Source: a virus
Reading direction: 5' to 3' (one strand)
Virus record (IMG/VR): IMGVR_UViG_3300025131_009354
Coordinates: 1 to 64,000 of that record
DNA: 64,000 nt
Every line of letters begins with the position of its first letter. Position 1 is the first letter of the stretch. The translations under genes and the position numbers were made by a program. This document shows positions 23,156 through 29,772 of this stretch, piece by piece. A model generated the notes under the pieces. That model was given only the letters and a program-made list of their open reading frames with translations, ran no database searches and was not told the DNA's origin.

Positions 23156-23615
23156 CACAACCGTAAAGGGATCAACCGTCACTTTACATTATCGGGGTAC
23201 TCTCGACGATGGTACTGAGTTTGATAGCTCATATAACCGTGGCGAGCCGATGACAGTAACTGTCGGCGCTGGTCAACTTATTGAGGGTTTTGACTCGGCT
23301 CTTTCTGGCATGGAGGAGGGCGATACCAAGACCTTTACCCTTCCCCCTGAAGAGGCTTACGGCGACAGGGACGAAGCCGCCACCACAAATCTAAGCCGCG
23401 GAGTATTCCCGGATGATTTTGAGTTTACTACCGGCATGACCGTACCATTGACTGGGCCTGGTGGGCAGCCTTTCCTCGCCACCATCACTGAGGTGACAGA
23501 TGAAGAAGTTGTTGCTGATTTGAACCACCCAATGGCCGGAAAGAACCTCACCTTTGAGGTGGAAGTCTTGACAGTCGATACTACCGGTGATGGCGATGAG
23601 ACTACTGCTAGCTAG
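23145..23615 (+). CDS. FKBP-type (SlyD-like) prolyl isomerase
   Basis: ATG 23145 has AAGGGG nine bases upstream; the in-frame ATG 23091 is inside the previous gene. 156 residues with the FKBP core VTLHYRGTLDDGTEFDSS, GQLIEGFDSALSGMEEGD, PPEEAYGDRD, then an insert-in-flap domain and DLNHPMAGKNLTFEVEV, the order of SlyD. Lacks the His-rich metal tail of E. coli SlyD. Catalyses proline isomerisation and acts as a chaperone; part of the folding set in this genome. Confidence 0.9.
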   Translation: MTTNTTVKGSTVTLHYRGTLDDGTEFDSSYNRGEPMTVTVGAGQLIEGFDSALSGMEEGDTKTFTLPPEEAYGDRDEAATTNLSRGVFPDDFEFTTGMTVPLTGPGGQPFLATITEVTDEEVVADLNHPMAGKNLTFEVEVLTVDTTGDGDETTAS

Positions 23616-23646
23616 GATAACATTCTTCTTAGCTAGAGCCTTCCAG

Positions 23647-23699
23647 AGCAGGGGGATGCCAATTGGACAATGGTTCCAAAACAAGGGCATCCTCCTGCT
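23647..23699 (+). other. Strong RNA hairpin
   Basis: Arms 23647-23660 and 23686-23699 are complementary over 14 bases with one G-T pair, and a smaller inner stem (TTGGAC/GTTCCAA) sits in the loop. No T run follows, so it is not a standard terminator. It lies between the FKBP gene and the next GTG start. Confidence 0.6.
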
Positions 23700-23719
23700 T
23701 GTGGGAGTGAAGCATAAAC

Positions 23720-24052
23720 GTGATTAGTTTGCTTTTAGCAGTAGCTTTGGCTGCCCCAAACTACTATGCCAAGCGACCGCCGAGCAACCGCCAGGTTAGC
23801 ACGAAAGCTTATCAAATTGTGCAACTTCTCAGGAAACAAGATCGGCGCGTCTTAAAGCTGGTGATGTACCACATGGACTGGATACCAAAACTGAGGTACG
23901 ACAGAGAAAAGAAGAAATACGACAGAGAGAAAAGAAGGCAGAAAAGCAAGAGACAACAACAGAAGGAACAATTGAACTCTTTTGATCAGTGGTATGTAGA
24001 TATGCTGCTGGATATGGCCGGCGTTCCTAAACAACCAAGAGGTAGAAAATGA
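23720..24052 (+). CDS. Secreted basic protein
   Basis: GTG start at 23720. Signal peptide MISLLLAVALAA then a very basic, helical protein (REKKKYDREKRRQKSKRQQQ region) and YVDMLLDMAGV near the end. 110 residues. Its stop overlaps the next gene's ATG (ATGA). Envelope or periplasmic; function unknown. Confidence 0.6.
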   Translation: MISLLLAVALAAPNYYAKRPPSNRQVSTKAYQIVQLLRKQDRRVLKLVMYHMDWIPKLRYDREKKKYDREKRRQKSKRQQQKEQLNSFDQWYVDMLLDMAGVPKQPRGRK

Positions 24053-24423
24053 AATATATTTTATTAGCAACAACTTTTATGGCAATCAGCGCATGTGCTA
24101 GCACTCCTCGGTCACCTTCTGAAGAGTGCTGCCAGCGCCTTGATGTTCGTACTCAAGAGATGCAAGAATTTAATCGCTTCTGCAAGGTACTCATCTTCGC
24201 CAAACGAACGAACAAGAACCCGGCAATCCAAGAGAGCATTGCCCGACGACTTGGAATATGCCGGTTTGTTTTTGGTGCTGAAAACAATACACAACTCTTG
24301 TCTGCTGGGCCGGATGACAACCTCTACAAGGTTCGGCATTTCTTAGACCAAGACCCCCCCGTAAATGGATGGCAGACTCCTCTTGACTGCGACCCATCAG
24401 AGCCAACATGCGAGGAGTTTTAA
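24049..24423 (+). CDS. Cys-rich lipoprotein, paralogue of 18723-18953
   Basis: 124 residues with a proper lipobox, MAISAC (Cys16). Mature region CCQRLDVRTQ, then Cys near 45 and Cys near 71 followed by RFVFGAE, matching the smaller paralogue at 18723. A C-terminal extension with two more cysteines (DCDPSEPTCEEF) is unique to this copy. Likely anchored in an envelope membrane. Confidence 0.65.
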   Translation: MKYILLATTFMAISACASTPRSPSEECCQRLDVRTQEMQEFNRFCKVLIFAKRTNKNPAIQESIARRLGICRFVFGAENNTQLLSAGPDDNLYKVRHFLDQDPPVNGWQTPLDCDPSEPTCEEF

Positions 24424-24666
24424 ATGGAGTACACATATCAATGCTCTTCATCCGGAAGCAGAAACAACAAGCTCAAATCAAGCTGCGAGTTCGAAGCAGT
24501 TCTTGGTGAGGGCCCTCACCATTGTCCGATTTGCGGAGCAGAACTAAGACTAGCTTCCACAGGAAAAACCGTATCGGAATTCCTGCAAGAAGGCCTCCGC
24601 AAATTCGAAGCCCAACAAGCAGCCAAAGCTAAAACCAAATCCAAAGGCACCAATAATAAAACATGA
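24424..24666 (+). CDS. Zinc-ribbon protein
   Basis: ATG directly follows the previous stop (TAAATG). 80 residues: MEYTYQC, then SSC, then CPICGAELR; the last CxxC with the earlier cysteines makes an FmdB-like zinc ribbon. The C-terminal half is a Lys/Ala-rich helix. Function unknown. Confidence 0.6.
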   Translation: MEYTYQCSSSGSRNNKLKSSCEFEAVLGEGPHHCPICGAELRLASTGKTVSEFLQEGLRKFEAQQAAKAKTKSKGTNNKT

Positions 24667-24812
24667 ACATCGAAACCATAACATCCTTTCTTAGTATAGT
24701 ACTAGTAGTAGTAACATGTGGCTTTATATTCAGTAAGCTAATAGGAGCCTTTACAGAGTTTGCCCTGCGAGTATTAAAGAACCAAGATGATAGAAGAGAC
24801 GATGAATGGTAG
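24663..24812 (+). CDS. 49-residue membrane peptide
   Basis: ATGA overlap with the previous gene. ITSFLSIVLVVVTCGFIFSK forms one transmembrane helix; the tail NQDDRRDDEW is charged. Confidence 0.55.
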   Translation: MNIETITSFLSIVLVVVTCGFIFSKLIGAFTEFALRVLKNQDDRRDDEW

Positions 24813-24834
24813 AGAGAGCTAAGGAGTGTGAGAT

Positions 24835-24924
24835 ATGAATTCAGTAAAAGATTTTGTAGTGGTGTTTGCTCTTGCCTGCTTGCTTAACTTGGTGGTCTAT
24901 GCTTGTGTGCTAGCGGTAGAGTAG
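24835..24924 (+). CDS. 29-residue membrane peptide
   Basis: AAGGAG at 24821-24826, eight bases before ATG 24835. MNSVKDFVVVFALACLLNLV then VYACVLAVE: a single hydrophobic helix that makes up almost the whole peptide. Confidence 0.55.
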   Translation: MNSVKDFVVVFALACLLNLVVYACVLAVE

Positions 24925-25176
24925 ATAGCTTTATTAGGCGTTTACAGTTTCGTTGACAAAATGGCAGCTAATGGCTGCAAAACTTGCACAGTTTGCAAGT
25001 GTATGATTTATCGAATATTAATGTAATAATGATAGCGGTTCTCTAGCGTTATCAATGGCTTCAGTATTGGCTGCGATTGGCTGCGTTTGTGTGCGATTGG
25101 AAGAGATGGGCCTAATACATGAGTAATTAGGGGCAGTCAAGGGAAAAGAAAAAAGAGAATATAGTGCATTATTTAC
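24925..25176. repeat. Non-coding block with several inverted and direct repeats
   Basis: No gene of any support. It holds GCAGC-taatg-GCTGC (24964-24978), ACTTGCA-cagtt-TGCAAGT (24982-25000), an imperfect GATAGCG/GCGTTATC pair (25031-25053) and tandem TTGGCTGCG(A/T) copies (25068-25086). It precedes the DUF2201 promoter, so these could be operator sites or a replication-initiation element. Confidence 0.5.
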
Positions 25177-25204
25177 TTGACCAGCAAGCCATATATGGTA
25201 TTAT
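25177..25204 (+). promoter_or_regulatory. sigma70-type promoter TTGACC-N16-TATTAT
   Basis: TTGACC 25177-25182, TATTAT 25199-25204 (TATAAT also at 25202). ACGGAGAGA follows before ATG 25228, similar to the MoxR leader. Confidence 0.8.
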
Positions 25205-25227
25205 AATGGTACGGAGAGATACTGACT

Positions 25228-26445
25228 ATGACCTTTGACCTCAAGCTACACGCCTACAGGCTTCTGATGGATGACCCGTTCTTTGCTGCGTTGTCCCGCA
25301 AGATTGAGAAGGTAGCTACGACTGCCATCCCTACTGCTGGTGTTCGGGTTGATCCCGAGACTGCTCAGTTTGAAATGGCTTACAACCCTGAGTTCTTTGC
25401 CAGCCTTCCGGAAGATCAGATCAAGGGTGTCCTCAAGCATGAGTTCTATCATCTGATCTTTGAGCATGTTACCAGCCGTAAGCCTGAGGGCGTTAACCCC
25501 AGGGCTTGGAACATTGCTGCGGACTTGGCGATCAACAGCCACTTGGTTGGTGAACTGCCTGACAACTGTTGCATGCCTGGTGTTGCTCCCTTCGAAGATC
25601 TGCCTCTTCATCAAACTGCTGAGTGGTATCTTGCCAACCTTCCCCAGCCGCCAGAAGGCTCCGAAGGTGAGAGCGGTTCGGGAGAAGGTGAAGGCGAAGA
25701 AGGCGGTGACAGCGATGCCAGCGGTGAAGGCTCTGACAGCCCTGGCAACTTTGATGATCACTCTGGCTGGTCAGACGGCCAATCCGGAGAAGCTGCTGAC
25801 GCTGCTAACCAAATGGCTAGAGAACGACTTAAGCAAGGCATGAAAGAAGCTGCCAAAGAAGCTGCTGAGTCTGCCAAGGGCTGGGGCTCGATGTCGCAGG
25901 GAGTAAAACAAGAAATTCTAAAGCGACTGGAAACTAAAGTAGATTGGAAGAAAGTGCTGAGGTACTTCATCAAGACTAGCCAGCGTGCTAGCCGTACTTC
26001 CAGCGTGAAGCGTATTAATAAGCGGTATGCTTATATCCATCCCGGCAAGAAGACTAAGCGCCAGGCAAAGATTGCTATTGCTATCGATCAGTCCGGCTCT
26101 GTCAGCAGTGACATGCTTGAATCTTTCTTCGGAGAACTTAATAAGCTGGCAAAGCTGGCAGAGTTCACAGTCATTCCCTTCGATACTCAGGTGGATGAGA
26201 GCAAGGTATACGTTTGGAAGAAGGGTCAGAACAAGAAGGCTGAGCGCGTACTGTGTGGCGGCACTTGCTTCGACGCTCCCACCAATTACGTGAATGATCA
26301 GAGCTTTGACGGTGTCATTATTCTGACGGACATGGAAGCTCCTAAGCCTAAGCGCTGCAAAGCTCAGCGCATGTGGATGACTGACCGGCAAGGTGCTGCT
26401 CGTCCTTACTTCAAGACTAACGAGCGAGTGATTGCAATCGATTAA
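25228..26445 (+). CDS. DUF2201-type metallopeptidase/VWA protein
   Basis: 405 residues in three parts. N-terminal metallopeptidase-like domain with HEFYH 71-75 (HExxH); a Gly/Glu/Ser-rich linker (about 141-190); and a C-terminal VWA-like domain with MIDAS DQSGS 287-291 and later LTDME. This matches the DUF2201 family, which is usually paired with a MoxR-type ATPase; here that ATPase is at 19384 under a similar promoter. Probable function: a AAA+/VWA remodelling or protease system. Confidence 0.85.
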   Translation: MTFDLKLHAYRLLMDDPFFAALSRKIEKVATTAIPTAGVRVDPETAQFEMAYNPEFFASLPEDQIKGVLKHEFYHLIFEHVTSRKPEGVNPRAWNIAADLAINSHLVGELPDNCCMPGVAPFEDLPLHQTAEWYLANLPQPPEGSEGESGSGEGEGEEGGDSDASGEGSDSPGNFDDHSGWSDGQSGEAADAANQMARERLKQGMKEAAKEAAESAKGWGSMSQGVKQEILKRLETKVDWKKVLRYFIKTSQRASRTSSVKRINKRYAYIHPGKKTKRQAKIAIAIDQSGSVSSDMLESFFGELNKLAKLAEFTVIPFDTQVDESKVYVWKKGQNKKAERVLCGGTCFDAPTNYVNDQSFDGVIILTDMEAPKPKRCKAQRMWMTDRQGAARPYFKTNERVIAID

Positions 26446-26515
26446 ACCCACGAGAAATTGTATAGTTTCCCAACATTCTGCTAAACTTTTAGGGAACAAA
26501 AGAAAGGAATAGAAT

Positions 26516-26629
26516 ATGAATAAACTACTAACCCAATGGATGATCAACCATCCTGTCAAATATACAATGGCTTTCAGTTTATTGACTGCTGCCAACACTG
26601 CCCTGCTTCTCTACTATCTCAACCTCTAA
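26516..26629 (+). CDS. 37-residue membrane peptide
   Basis: AAAGGA precedes ATG 26516. Amphipathic start [15 protein letters not shown] then [20 protein letters not shown], a single transmembrane helix. Confidence 0.5.
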   Translation: MNKLLTQWMINHPVKYTMAFSLLTAANTALLLYYLNL

Positions 26630-26652
26630 CTTTGCGGGAAAGAAATAAAAGA

Positions 26653-26823
26653 ATGAAACAACTAACACAACAACTGATAGAGTATGAACAGGGAGAGCTT
26701 AATGATAGCGAGACTATTGAACTCTTCCAGCAACTGGTTGACAGCGGACTTGCCTGGAACCTGCAAGGTCACTACGGTCGAGTAGCCTATGCAATGATTG
26801 AAGAAGGACTAATTAATACTTGA
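26653..26823 (+). CDS. Conserved short phage protein (DUF7417-like)
   Basis: 56 residues from ATG 26653 after [43 protein letters not shown] and AMIEEGLI form the well-conserved short family seen in many unrelated tailed phages. Function unknown. Its presence supports the phage assignment. Confidence 0.75.
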   Translation: MKQLTQQLIEYEQGELNDSETIELFQQLVDSGLAWNLQGHYGRVAYAMIEEGLINT

Positions 26824-26848
26824 CAACAGTTGACTGCTGTGCTAGAAT
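26820..26848 (+). promoter_or_regulatory. sigma70-type promoter TTGACA-N17-TAGAAT
   Basis: TTGACA 26820-26825 overlaps the stop of the previous gene; TAGAAT 26843-26848. It drives the structured non-coding block that follows and the GDLV cluster beyond it. Confidence 0.7.
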
Positions 26849-26849
26849 G

Positions 26850-27000
26850 ACTGCCATGCCAGCCCCCCAAGGGGGGTACCCAGGCCATGCCCCCACCCCC
26901 CCAGGTATGTCCCTAGGGATTGACTACCCCTGGAAGCCGTGCTAAGGACATTCACAACGCGTAAGTAATTTTTCCAGATTTCAGTTTTAAGGAAGAAAGA
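26850..27000 (+). other. Structured non-coding leader or small RNA with C/G tracts
   Basis: Right after a promoter and before ATG 27005. It contains CCCCCC-AA-GGGGGG (26863-26876), a second C-rich run (26889-26902), the palindrome CCCTAGGG (26911-26918) inside CCAGG/CCTGG arms (26901-26933). No reading frame with a ribosome site is seen. Could be a leader RNA or a separate small RNA. Confidence 0.5.
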
Positions 27001-27004
27001 AGAT

Positions 27005-27226
27005 ATGATTAAAGTGGGTGACATCGTATACCGAAGAAGAAGAAGAGGCTTTCTCCATGAATATCCTGATGTAGTTAAGAACAGCGTCGGACTAGTTATT
27101 AAAGAGTTGCTAGACAAAGGAGCGGTTCCTCAGTACTATGTCCACTTCGACGACAAAGAAAGACCTCTGTGGTATCTCCAGCATGACCTCCATAAAATCG
27201 GAGGAGAAAGAAAAAAACATGTTTAA
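27005..27226 (+). CDS. GDLV-type SH3-like mini-protein
   Basis: 73 residues: MIKVGDIVYRRRRRGFLHEY, SVGLVIKELL, QYYVHFDDKE, WYLQHDLHKI. AAGGAAG is upstream. It opens the second cluster of these genes. Confidence 0.7.
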   Translation: MIKVGDIVYRRRRRGFLHEYPDVVKNSVGLVIKELLDKGAVPQYYVHFDDKERPLWYLQHDLHKIGGERKKHV

Positions 27227-27467
27227 CTTTAGTACCAAGTGTAAAGAAATCGATAAAGAGAATAGTAACCTCTTTAGGGCAGCCACCCTACTTCAAGAGC
27301 TAGGAAACGAGCCAGGACTAACAACGGCTCAGTTTGCCCTCCAACTAGAGCGTCATGATATCCCAGCAGATGAATACGAGAATCTGTACCTGGCGGCCAA
27401 AGCAATTGAAACGATGATGTCTCTTGACCTGCCATCAGAGTTTGCTAGCGAGCCAACCGTACATTAA
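27219..27467 (+). CDS. Hypothetical helical protein
   Basis: ATG 27219 has GGAGGAG upstream and overlaps the previous gene by eight bases; ATG 27138 lies inside it. 82 residues, all helical (FRAATLLQELGNEPG, LYLAAKAIETMMSL). Unknown. Confidence 0.6.
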   Translation: MFNFSTKCKEIDKENSNLFRAATLLQELGNEPGLTTAQFALQLERHDIPADEYENLYLAAKAIETMMSLDLPSEFASEPTVH

Positions 27468-27673
27468 TGTGGAATCCAGGTGACCTTGTAGAAATTACAG
27501 ACATCGCAGCCATGCCGGCTCTTATCGGCTCAGTCGGAATCATTGTTCGCAGACTAGGAGTCAACCCAAATGGAGGCGAGGATCATTTCTATGAAGTGGA
27601 TGTCTCGTCACATGGCTATCAAATCCTAATAGAAAAAGAGCTAAGATTAGTTCGGGAAGCAAATAAAAAATGA
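27467..27673 (+). CDS. GDLV-type SH3-like mini-protein
   Basis: 68 residues starting MWNPGDLVEITDIAAMPALI, then GSVGIIVRR, FYEVDVSSHGY and KELRLVRE. TAATG overlap with the previous gene. Confidence 0.7.
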   Translation: MWNPGDLVEITDIAAMPALIGSVGIIVRRLGVNPNGGEDHFYEVDVSSHGYQILIEKELRLVREANKK

Positions 27674-27870
27674 AAATTGGAGATTTAGTAGAATTCTCAC
27701 TTGGCACTGTGCCGGGAGAAGTAGATGGCATTGGAGTATATGCCGGCAGTAGCGATAACGGTAAGCATAAGGTGCTATATGCCGGCAGGTCTTATGAACT
27801 ACAGCCACAGTTCATTAATCTAATTTCTATAGTACGAAAGACCGGTGTAAATGATCCGGTAGACAATTAA
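27670..27870 (+). CDS. GDLV-type SH3-like mini-protein
   Basis: 66 residues: MKIGDLVEFSLGTVPGEVDG, IGVYAG, HKVLYAGRSYELQPQFI. ATGA overlap with the previous gene. Confidence 0.7.
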   Translation: MKIGDLVEFSLGTVPGEVDGIGVYAGSSDNGKHKVLYAGRSYELQPQFINLISIVRKTGVNDPVDN

Positions 27871-27985
27871 AAACAAAGTCTAAAGTAGAAACCCGCGGAA
27901 CATCATTAATCCTTTCAGCACTTCGGTACCCCCCCTACACAACTCTTTAAAACTATTGTATAATCATAGGGGAGTATTTCAGTAT

Positions 27986-28174
27986 ATGTTAACTTTTCAA
28001 AAGGGTGATTTTATTGTTGAGCACTTAGGCGCGCGATCGCCTGCGTCGTTCGGCGTAGTGACCGGTATTCATGAGGGTGAGGTTATTTCTGTACGATTCC
28101 CTAGAGGAGAATTTTACAGCTTTGCCAGCTATTGCCGGCATTATCAGGATTGGTTAGATGAACACAGATTTTAA
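27986..28174 (+). CDS. GDLV-type SH3-like mini-protein
   Basis: ATG 27986 preferred over TTG 27956, because the TTGTATAAT at 27956 looks like a -10 element. 62 residues: MLTFQKGDFIVEHLGARSPA, FGVVTGIHEGEVISVRFP and the closing FYSFASYCRHYQ. GGGGAG is upstream at a long spacing. Confidence 0.6.
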   Translation: MLTFQKGDFIVEHLGARSPASFGVVTGIHEGEVISVRFPRGEFYSFASYCRHYQDWLDEHRF

Positions 28175-28382
28175 AGTTGGCGACCTTGTACGGCGTAAGT
28201 CAGTTTCCAAAAAATTGACCAACAGGCCTTACACTGCTTTGCAAGAGTCAAACGATTTGGTACTTGTTGTCAACTCCCTGCCTGCTAGTAAAAGATTTTT
28301 TTATGGCAATGTTTGTGGTACTGGTGATACACACCTTTGGAGCGTTGATCAATTTTACTTAGTCTCTAAGGGGTGCCCGTGA
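28158..28382 (+). CDS. GDLV-type SH3-like mini-protein
   Basis: 74 residues: FKVGDLVRRKSVSKK, DLVLVVNSLP, and a final VDQFYLV strand. Overlaps its neighbours on both sides. Confidence 0.7.
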   Translation: MNTDFKVGDLVRRKSVSKKLTNRPYTALQESNDLVLVVNSLPASKRFFYGNVCGTGDTHLWSVDQFYLVSKGCP

Positions 28383-28582
28383 AACGTGGTGATGTAGTTG
28401 TCTTAAGGGCAGACAAGATTTACGAACGCTATGGAAAAGACGTTCCCTATTATCTTGTAGTTGAAAGATATGACCGCGACATCGTAAAGGTACATGATCC
28501 GGTTTCCAAAGAGATGACTGCTGTGCCCATTGATGACTTAATTTTGATTTCCTCAAATTGCGGGCATCAAAAAAATTTCTAA
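28379..28582 (+). CDS. GDLV-type SH3-like mini-protein (GTG start)
   Basis: GTG 28379 overlaps the previous TGA with AAGGGG six bases upstream. 67 residues: MKRGDVVVLRADKIYERYGK, YYLVVERYDRDIVKVHDP and PIDDLILISS. Closes the cluster. Confidence 0.65.
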   Translation: MKRGDVVVLRADKIYERYGKDVPYYLVVERYDRDIVKVHDPVSKEMTAVPIDDLILISSNCGHQKNF

Positions 28583-28602
28583 GAAAAAATTTCGAGACTT
28601 AT

Positions 28603-28839
28603 ATGAACCCTACTTTAGATTTACATGGATATAAACATCATGAAGTACAAAATGCTGTGGCGAGATTCATCGAAGATTGGTTGGGCGAAGGTGTTTTCAT
28701 TGATATTATTACGGGACATAGCGAACAAATGGTTAAGGAGACGGTCAAAGTGATTCAATATTATGGTTTAGAATATATGACAGGGTTGCCTGAGCACTCT
28801 GGGAAAATTAGAGTGGTGCTGTACAATGACTATCATTAA
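28603..28839 (+). CDS. Smr-domain protein
   Basis: 78 residues from ATG 28603 (TTG 28558 is a possible longer start). LDLHGYKHHEVQNAVARFIE opens the Smr fold and ITGHSEQM replaces the usual HGxG loop as T-G-H-S; GKIRVVL ends it. Stand-alone Smr domains are nucleases acting on branched or structured nucleic acid or on stalled ribosomes' mRNA. Confidence 0.8.
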   Translation: MNPTLDLHGYKHHEVQNAVARFIEDWLGEGVFIDIITGHSEQMVKETVKVIQYYGLEYMTGLPEHSGKIRVVLYNDYH

Positions 28840-28975
28840 TTTTTTGATTTATGGTGTTGCTTGGATTGTAGTGAGTTTTGGATTAACTCTTTTTATTGCT
28901 TCGGCCTTCTTCGGAATTCCTAAAGAAATTAGTGAAGAAGAATATAATGACTTGCAAAGCAAGAAGGGAAGGTAA
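28826..28975 (+). CDS. 49-residue membrane peptide
   Basis: ATG 28826 overlaps the Smr gene end. INFLIYGVAWIVVSFGLTLF is a transmembrane helix that continues to about residue 30; the tail KEISEEEYNDLQSKKGR is charged. Confidence 0.55.
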   Translation: MTIINFLIYGVAWIVVSFGLTLFIASAFFGIPKEISEEEYNDLQSKKGR

Positions 28976-28980
28976 GCCAA

Positions 28981-29328
28981 ATGTTATATAACTCGTTGTT
29001 TTTATTGTTATTTTCTACTTTTTTCAATCAAACATACCAACTCCGGCAAATTGAGTGCCCTCGATGGATGCCCGGTAGTAATGAAGTTTTACCCCAAGGT
29101 GTGGTACTTTCTCCCGCCCTAGAACTTCAAAATAAAGTAAGATGCTACTGTGAGGTTGTTAAGCGCAAAGAAAGGCAGTGTATTGCTCGGCATGTGCCTG
29201 CCTCTATTTGTAAGGAGCGTACTTCGGTATGGGTTGCTGACAATTTGTCACTTAAAAATAGCTTCCGGTTAGTGAACGGTGTTGCGCCGGCCCCGAGACG
29301 AGATAGGATGATGAGTTTTGAACCGTAG
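28981..29328 (+). CDS. Secreted Cys-containing protein
   Basis: 115 residues with GAAGGGAAGG upstream. Signal peptide MLYNSLFLLLFSTFFNQTYQ; the mature part has cysteines in ECPRW, CYC, QCIAR and SICKER that could form disulphides. No family recognised. Overlaps the pilin-like gene. Confidence 0.6.
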   Translation: MLYNSLFLLLFSTFFNQTYQLRQIECPRWMPGSNEVLPQGVVLSPALELQNKVRCYCEVVKRKERQCIARHVPASICKERTSVWVADNLSLKNSFRLVNGVAPAPRRDRMMSFEP

Positions 29329-29719
29329 AGGAATGACCCTTCTTATAGTTTTAGTTACATCTACACTTATTAGCTTGAGTGTAACGTTATTAATTTCTTC
29401 CGTCAACACTGAAGTGATGATCGCAGGGAACAATCTCCGCATTGCCCATGCAAAAATTTCGGCGGCGAGTGGCTTGAACCACTTTGCCGCCCTTAATTTA
29501 ACTTACGACACACTTAGAGAGCGCGCTGGCGACGTGCAAACTCTTCAAATTATTCCCGAGACCCAACTTGGGCAGCGCACCTCTTATGAAGTAAATGTGC
29601 ATTTTTCTCCCTCTCTAAGTGACGGGCGATATTTTGTTGAGAGCATCGGATATTACAAAAAATCTGGGCGAGTTATTTCCGTGCATCCAATAAAAGCGCT
29701 TTTTCAAGGCGAGCAATAA
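29318..29719 (+). CDS. Type IV pilin/PilX-like protein
   Basis: TTG 29318. The N-terminus is MNRRG|MTLLIVLVTSTLISL: a short positive leader, Gly, then a 25-residue hydrophobic helix, as in prepilins and minor pilins of the PilX type; AKISAASGLNHFAAL resembles the helix-globular junction of PilX. The Glu5 of major pilins is absent. The 133-residue product could be processed by the host prepilin peptidase and enter the pilus or secretion machinery, perhaps blocking superinfection. Rare in phage. Confidence 0.55.
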   Translation: MNRRGMTLLIVLVTSTLISLSVTLLISSVNTEVMIAGNNLRIAHAKISAASGLNHFAALNLTYDTLRERAGDVQTLQIIPETQLGQRTSYEVNVHFSPSLSDGRYFVESIGYYKKSGRVISVHPIKALFQGEQ

Positions 29720-29729
29720 AAAAACAAAA

Positions 29730-29738
29730 CTATTTATT
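29730..29738 (+). promoter_or_regulatory. CTATTTATT box
   Basis: CTATTTATT 35 bases before ATG 29773, at the head of the run of genes with capsid-targeting-like N-termini. Confidence 0.4.
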
Positions 29739-29772
29739 AAGCCGTAAGCCTATACAAAAGGGACACTTTCAC

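Noticed and set aside
24925-25176. CRISPR array
   Set aside because: The repeats are inverted or tandem and short, with no regular direct repeat and spacer pattern and no cas gene.
25918-26598. A 226-codon frame on the - strand
   Set aside because: Antisense to the DUF2201 gene; the product has no recognisable feature.
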